Shown one piece after another: positions 58,472-64,000 of a stretch of DNA of 64,000 nt. Source of the stretch: Isoetes taiwanensis (lineage: Eukaryota > Streptophyta > Lycopodiopsida > Isoetales > Isoetaceae). The stretch is taken from assembly GCA_021234155.1 (NCBI GenBank), contig JAJEKV010000013.1, positions 2,759,252 through 2,823,251 on the forward strand, in the 5' to 3' direction. Within the stretch, counting starts at the first letter, position 1. Each line of letters begins with the position of its first letter. The translations under genes were made by a program, and so were the position numbers. The notes beneath the pieces are model-generated. The model was not told the origin of the DNA, searched no databases, and was given only the letters and a program-made list of their open reading frames with translations.

Positions 58472-59431
58472 AGATCAAGCCTACTCCAGCCCTGATTAGT
58501 TTTTAGATTTGTTTTTTTAATCCCTGGTTTCAACTGTTTTGCAATAGTCCTTGTGACTATTTTTTGTAAAGCTTTTTGATTAATGACAGAACTCCTCTTC
58601 TCTACAGCTGTGTTGACTTTTGTTTTCTTTAACTGTTCTCTGAGTTTCCACTGTTCTTTTAGTTAACTGAACTGTTTCTATCCTTTTCTGTACAGATATA
58701 AGAAACATGTTTGGTATTTAGTTTGCAACTCAAGTTTTTGGTATTTAGTTTGCAACTCAAGTTAATGATAGTTTTTGTCATTAATTATAAAATGCAAAGT
58801 ACAAAGCAAAGTATGCCTTTACTGAAATAGCATACCAAAACAAATATTAAAGCCAGCAAGGAATTTCAAGGTGCAGAATTTATGATCTGCACACTAACAA
58901 AATATGGTAACCAGCAGCAAATAGGAAAATATGAGGTGGGTGGCTCGGGTTCAAAAGAAATAGAGTTCAAAAGAAACTGAAAAGAAAAACATAGAATTCC
59001 CTGAAGCAAAAGTTAGTGGCCTTGCAAGAATCTTTGCACAAAGCAGAGCTTAATGAATTTTGGCCTCATATCAATTCAGGGACCTAATTTGGGATCCATA
59101 TATTGCTGTCACCAAAATCAGTCAAGATACTGTGAGGAATCTGAAAGCCATTCCATTTTCTGACCGGGTCAAAAAATGGTCAACGCCCCTGGCTGATTGT
59201 GGTGAAAACTGTGGTGAAAACTGTGGTGATGCAAACGTTGTTTTTATATTTCAAATAATACAAATACATATGGAAATCTACCATACCAGGTAGAATAGTA
59301 ATTACATAAGCACACATGGAATACAGATTCATGGGCCTTTTAACAAAATTATCTAAAGATGTCTTAGATACATATCGATGAGCAAAATCTTTGGACCAAG
59401 TTTTTCTTTTTTTCAAGTTCAGTTCTAGAAT
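58472..59431. other. No gene seen
   Basis: AT-rich. GGTGGGTGGCTCGG recurs at about 58936 and three GTGGTGAAAACT-type units occur near 59200. Confidence 0.5.
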
Positions 59432-60101
59432 CTAGACCATTTCCTCCACATCCTGCATGGTTAAATCAGGGACCTCATTCCTGCCAAACATCTTCAGCAA
59501 CATGTCTAGCGTGGTAGTACGGTAGTTAGTGAAGTCTAATAAGAGGAGGACATGGGCCTCCCTCCTTTGCTGCCATTTGTGGTATAAGTTCTGAAAGTAA
59601 GGCTTCAGGCTATTGAACCGCCACAATTCATGCTGCTTCAACACTTTTTTGATGGCTTTGGCATGCACTATCTCCCTTCTCGATTGCCTTAAAAGTTTCT
59701 ACGCTCAAGCTTAGAAAGCCGGGATTCTTCTTCATCCGAGTATTGACATTCCCCATCATCCTATCGGCTGACACCAAACCTATTCGGTCTACTGCCTGCG
59801 ATGCATTGTAGCACATCATCACAAATATTAAGATTAGTAATATAGAAATCACATTCTACTACAAAGAAAGGGAACCTTTATCAACGCATTGGCTTCGATT
59901 CTTTAAGCCTATCGGGAATTAACCTATGTTTTAAGCCTAGAATACCTCGAATTCATGGATCCTCCGTTGGCCCACGCTCCTCTAATATCGCCTCTCGTTT
60001 TTCTGGTTTATTTGCTCCATTATAGGTCCTACCGGATCATTTGCATTTGAACCCGGCGAAATTGTTTGTGCTCGTGTTCTCTTCTCGTCTTCTTCCGCCA
60101 T
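59432..60101 (-). pseudogene. Unrecognised two-exon pseudogene
   Basis: The ATG at 60101 opens MAEEDEKRTRAQTISPGSNA, a charged N-terminus. An intron (59945-59796) has GTATTC and ATCGCAG borders. The second exon reads AVDRIGLVSADRMMGNVNTR, then after a frame change near 59690 ELWRFNSLKPYFQNLYHKWQ and LLLDFTNYRTTTLDMLLKMF, ending EEMV. A frame change also lies in exon 1 before the intron. The length would be about 190 residues, helical and basic. No family was recognised. Confidence 0.4.
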
Positions 60102-60515
60102 AAATTTGGATTGGGATAAGCCAATGTGCATGCAAAACTAGATTTAGGGTTTCCAGTCTAATGCTTCACCTTGACCCGACTTTTGAATGATTGACCTTGC
60201 ATTTGATGTGACAGGTTTCCAATGGTGGGTTTCATCATGTGTTTCTCTGGCCCATTCTGTTCATCCTTAATGTAATTTTTCTGTGTGTCACTTTCACCCT
60301 GCTCCCACCAAATCCAGCCACTGTGACTGTACCTTTCCCTTTAGTCTATTAAAGAGTGAAGATTGAAGAGTGGAGATTTATATTAAACATATAAAATGAT
60401 TACATAAGGTAGAGCGAGGATTTGTATTAAACATTTCAGATTACATGAGAAACAAAACTTCTTATATACATTGCTTTCGAACTTAGGATGACAAAATTCA
60501 TTCCTGGTCCTTGCC

Positions 60516-60977
60516 TTACTGTGCTTCTATCAAAAAGAGATCTGAGTCTAGCTCCTCCTCGTCCTCTTCTATGATCACCAGATCAGTGACCACCGGGTCA
60601 GCTTGCCAGCCTATTTCATCCCATTCCGGAGGGAAAGCAAAAAACTATAATGGTGCAGTGTTACCAAACAGAATAGCAGCTTCTCCATGTGCATTCTGCT
60701 TGGCCTTGTGATGATAGAACATATCCCTGAAGTGAAGGAATTGGTCCTCTGTAAACAACCTATCATAACTAAACAAGAACCTGTCTAGCGTAAAGGCTTG
60801 GTAGCCATTAAGGAGAAAAGGTTTCAACCTTTGCAGATCTTGGTCAATAGTATGAGAAAGAGGCCAAAGATGCTCATTCTTAAAAATTTCAGTGGCAGCA
60901 GAGTAAGGAGAGATGTCTGGGAGGTTCGGTGTACAATTCATCCTCCTGGTGAGAGCTTTCAGCATTTCTGTTGTCAT
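60516..60977 (-). pseudogene. Unrecognised ORF with one in-frame stop
   Basis: The frame runs 153 codons from 60977 to TAA at 60516, with a single TAG near 60645. Readable parts are RMNCTPNLPDISPYSAATEI, LKPFLLNGYQAFTLDRFLFS and, after the TAG, an acidic tail (PPEWDEIGWQ, IIEEDEEELDSD). The same frame continues sensibly after the TAG, so a point mutation in an otherwise open gene is likely. It shares style and strand with the pseudogene at 59432-60101 and may be an upstream part of the same gene. Confidence 0.4.
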
Positions 60978-61195
60978 ATTTTCATCCGGTGAATAGGGAA
61001 TTCTGTTGCCTGAGGATTTTCATCTATTTTGCATTGGTGAAAATCGGGACAGCACGCCTAGGTATTAGGGGCTCTTCTTCTCTGGTCACATTGTCCCATT
61101 CCGGTACTCCTTAGTTTTGCAGCATCCAAGAGGTGAAGTTGGCCATGTCGAAGCTCAATCAGTAGCCGCCGTGAACCGTAGAATCGCTTCCCAAT

Positions 61196-61320
61196 CAGAA
61201 ATCGTAAATGTAAACCGTAAATCAGAACCGTAAACCGTAAACCGTAAACCGTAAACCGCCCCGAAGTAGTTGCTTTGAAAACCGTAAGCTGCCCCGAACG
61301 CCGTGAACCGTAAACTTCGG
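61196..61320. repeat. CCGTAAA heptamer repeats (telomere-like variant)
   Basis: ACCGTAA units are tandem at 61226-61258 and scattered to 61320. The unit differs from the plant telomere heptamer CCCTAAA at one base. Confidence 0.7.
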
Positions 61321-61509
61321 ACGGGGAGCGGAAAAGAATGGCACCTCGGGCCTTTGGGTTGCCCGAGGTCATTAATTTTCGCCATCCCCTAATGATTTTC
61401 GGGTACATGATGAAGGGAATTGATGGGACCGAGAGAATTTAAGGAAAAGGAAAGGAAAAGTGGAAAAGTTGTTCAGAAGGATCTATCTGGCTCGGGGGAA
61501 GAGCCAGAA

Positions 61510-61578
61510 AGTGACACATGTGGTGAAATATGTGGTGACACATGTGGTGAACCCAGGTGAAACATATGGTGAACCTGG
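61510..61578 (+). repeat. Short GTGGTGA array
   Basis: Units ACACATGTGGTGA, AATATGTGGTGAC and CATATGGTGAAC, in the same orientation as the 57.8-kb array. Confidence 0.75.
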
Positions 61579-62046
61579 CGCATGTTACATCAGGGACATC
61601 AAAATACAATTACATATTGTAGGAATTATTCATGCTAAAAGTTGAAGAAGCCAAGAGATTATGAAGCAGACTTATTACATGAAGGAGCAAAGCTATTCTA
61701 AAGGTGTGATAACTATTCTAAGGTTAAGTCGACAATATAAGGTAATGGTTTAAAGGTTATATAATAAGAACCATTTACTATTGCATATTTCTATTATTTA
61801 AATGCAAGAAAGGGTCGAAGCTAAGGTTCATATTGGAGGGAATATGAACTTGAAATTTGGTAAGTCCGCAGATCCTTGAAGCGGCCGAGCTCGACTCCTA
61901 AGCGGCCGGATCCAAGCCAGTCGACAGGGATTTGGTCCTATAAAAACAATAAGGAGAGGTAGATTGTTGCACAGTGATCGGAAGAAGCTCATATGTGTAT
62001 GAGGCTTGGGCTGTCGGGGCCATTAAATTGAATCGAATTGCTTATA
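61579..62046. other. No gene seen
   Basis: AT-rich, then a short GC-richer stretch (61870-61930, with two GCGGCCG-type phrases) before LINE C. Confidence 0.45.
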
Positions 62047-62690
62047 CCGGCTCTGGGACCCCGGCGCTCTAGAGCAGGTCAAAATGGCCCATTACAAGGA
62101 GCACATCAACCCCCGTTGGCGGGGCCCATGACTCTACACCGCATTCCCACCGCCCGAAAAAGCGCAGACTCATTGCCTCCATTCGCCGCGAGGTGCCCAC
62201 CATCTCGCGATCGAGGCGGGCGGTGGATTGAGAGCCCTGCCGGGACGAGCTCTGTCGATCTTTGTCAAGCGGGTGCCATTGAGGATGAGTCTCACACTTT
62301 CCGAGTTGCCCAAGATTCGGTCGGATCCGGGCGGACATCGTTCCCTTAGTGCGGCGGACTTGCCCCTACATTTGCTGATGAACACACCGTCAGTACGGGC
62401 TTTGGGGTCGTACATTCAGAAGGTACTGGATCTGCGAGCCCACCTTTGCCCCCGCCTGGCTGCTCGCTGATCAGGCACTATGGGTACGGTACATGAGTGT
62501 ATATATTTGTGTGTTTTTGCATTTCGTACATTGAAACAGTTTGTCAGTAGGCTGATTGCTGCCACGGTTTTTCCCTCGAAAACCCTTCGGGGCGGGGGTT
62601 TTTTAATCCGGGTAGTAATCTGCTTGCTGCGCTTTTATATTGGGTCCCATAGACCGATTGGTCTCCGTGGACGATCCTTCCTTCCTCTTA
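62047..62690 (+). mobile_element. LINE copy C, strongly 5'-truncated
   Basis: Aligns with LINE B from GGGACCCCGG (62058) through AGGAGCACATCAACCC and ATTGAGGATGAGTCTCACAC to the 3' end. It carries CCCTCGAAAACCCTTCGGGG, a hairpin at 62651-62664, CCGTGGACGAT and a short CTTC tail. Only the C-terminal coding part and 3' region remain. Confidence 0.88.
62651..62664 (+). other. LINE C 3' terminal hairpin
   Basis: AGACC-GATT-GGTCT just before CCGTGGACGAT. Confidence 0.7.
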
Positions 62691-63835
62691 GCATAGCATG
62701 CTATCTCAATACCATTTTCTTGCTACTAAAAATTCTTGTCCAAAAAATACAAGAAAACGTGGCAAAATGATGGGGATATAAACATATACTAGTTATGGTG
62801 CCCGGCGTTGCCGGGCCTAGTGACAATCTGATGTAGAAGCATTGGTGGAGCACAAATTTTGCATTCTTGCCACATTTATTTCATATACAAAAATTTGTGC
62901 ATGCCCATTGCAAGAACTGGCTTGAACTTTAAAAATACTCGTGTTTCAACATGCCGAAAATCATCCTTCTTTTTCCAATTTTGTTTTGAATAATGCATTC
63001 ACTGCTTCATGTCTCTCAATGCACATTGATATTTCAAGCAATGTAGATGACACCTTGTTGGACCAAACCAAATTAATGAGTTATAGAAACAATAGTGGCA
63101 AGATAAGAGCTCATGCCTTATGTGCTTGTATGTTAGAGACTTAATATTGTGTGCTATTTGGGTTGCATGACTCGCATGGATTTGTTGGAAGAAGTTCAAT
63201 TTTTACAATTGTTTTCTAATTTGTTGTTTGATAAGGACAGATAATTTTAAGCAATAGTGTGAATATAGTTGCATGCACTTAAAACTCCATAGATATGAGT
63301 GGAAAACTTTGTTCCATCCTTTGTTTTTGACCTAGGAAAGGGCACCATGTGCATTACGAATGTATATCTTCAAAATTTTGAGGTGCCTGAACCATAGATA
63401 AGCTAGCATTCAAGACAGATAGAGAAAATACACATTATTTAACTAAAGAAACATAATAGGATAATTCAACATCAACATGCCACATAACATCTACTTCAAT
63501 GCAATTTCAAAAGATTTGTCATTGTTTTATCACACGCATTGCATTTAGAGTATGATAACAAAATTGTGGATTGATCCAACATAACAGAAATCCATATGCA
63601 TATAAAGAAGATAGTCCTATGGTGGAAACATAGGAGGATCTTTAAAGTTTACAACAACATTGATGGAAACAAATATGCATTGACAACCTATTGAGTTTGA
63701 GTAAGAGGTGTTCTTAAGAAATGTGCAACATGTGCATTGGCGACCTATCGAGTTTTGAGTGTTTTTGAGAAATACACAACAATGTTGTGGACATCCAATG
63801 AAATAGTTCAGAAATGTCTTGTGAGATATAATAAT
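62691..63835. other. No supported gene; Helitron-like hairpin at 62800
   Basis: GCCCGGC-GTT-GCCGGGC (62800-62816) is followed directly by CTAGT. The rest is AT-rich without coding signatures. Confidence 0.45.
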
Positions 63836-64000
63836 AATAAATAAATTTTATTAACGTCCACGGGAGCCCGTAGGCTATGGGACAAAGAAATCAGGATCTA
63901 GTACAATCATCATAATATGAGAGAATCAAGCCTCTCAACGATGCTCAATGTAAACCAGAAGCTCTCGGAGGAAATTTCCTAAATGTGGAAGCGAAGGAAT
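63836..64000 (-). mobile_element. LINE 3' end, inverted, continuing past the window edge
   Basis: On the minus strand the 3' end reads GTCCCATAGCCTACGGGCTC, CCGTGGACGTTAATAAA, then an ATT-rich tail. The layout (hairpin AGCC-TACG-GGCT, then GTGGACG) matches LINE A-C, but the upstream sequence differs, so it is another family. Confidence 0.6.

Overview
The window is nuclear DNA from a land plant with a large, repeat-dominated genome. The evidence is plant-type Ty1/copia and Ty3 retrotransposons, a MULE with a ULP1-like peptidase, a land-plant GPI-anchored protein gene, spliced exons with GT-AG introns, and a mitochondrial cox1 fragment. The clade cannot be fixed from sequence alone. The very low gene density, a Ty3 remnant with a fungal or Tcn1-like flavour and the LINE families suggest a fern, lycophyte or gymnosperm more than an angiosperm; this is inference.

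Region 1 (1-27.5 kb). A broken coding remnant enters from the left edge. A recently inserted, internally deleted copia element (1174-3792) follows, with 629-bp LTRs, a 5-bp target duplication, PBS and PPT. Next come a cox1 NUMT (about 6.2-6.4 kb), a decayed Ty3 element (6.9-10.6 kb), a pyrimidine-rich tract, a SINE-like unit, a 547-bp foldback element and a hexanucleotide microsatellite. The best conventional gene is at 20164-21295 on the minus strand. It is a two-exon homologue of the Arabidopsis At4g28100-type GPI-anchored proteins, with one single-base frameshift in a homopolymer. A decayed LINE (22.9-25.1 kb) and two palindromic elements follow.

Region 2 (27706-37992). This is a 10.3-kb MULE flanked by an 8-bp duplication. 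It has compound inverted termini: an outer part with repeated GGAATCAC motifs and an inner part made of six 60-bp units containing GTGATCCC/GGGATCAC hairpins. It carries a decayed transposase on the minus strand (D, D, E and SWIM motifs) and a ULP1-type C48 peptidase gene on the plus strand with its catalytic residues readable. A central 141-bp minisatellite reuses the terminal motif. Captured-looking exons lie inside the left arm. The combination resembles angiosperm Kaonashi MULEs.

Region 3 (38-55 kb). Mostly non-coding DNA with small tandem duplications. It also holds a hairpin next to a TIR-bounded 893-bp segment, a spliced coiled-coil fragment, an RBR ubiquitin-ligase pseudogene, a hAT dimerisation fragment, and a threefold direct repeat with an LTR/PBS-like junction.

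Region 4 (55-64 kb). Two 5'-truncated LINE copies bracket a second, separate C48 peptidase gene (56937-57600) whose H-D-C residues and last intron are intact. A GTGGTGA minisatellite, a 97-codon ORF and two unrecognised minus-strand pseudogenes lie nearby. A third LINE 3' end lies inverted at the right edge. Three LINE 3' ends share a terminal hairpin with a compensatory base-pair change, and the inverted fourth has an equivalent hairpin.
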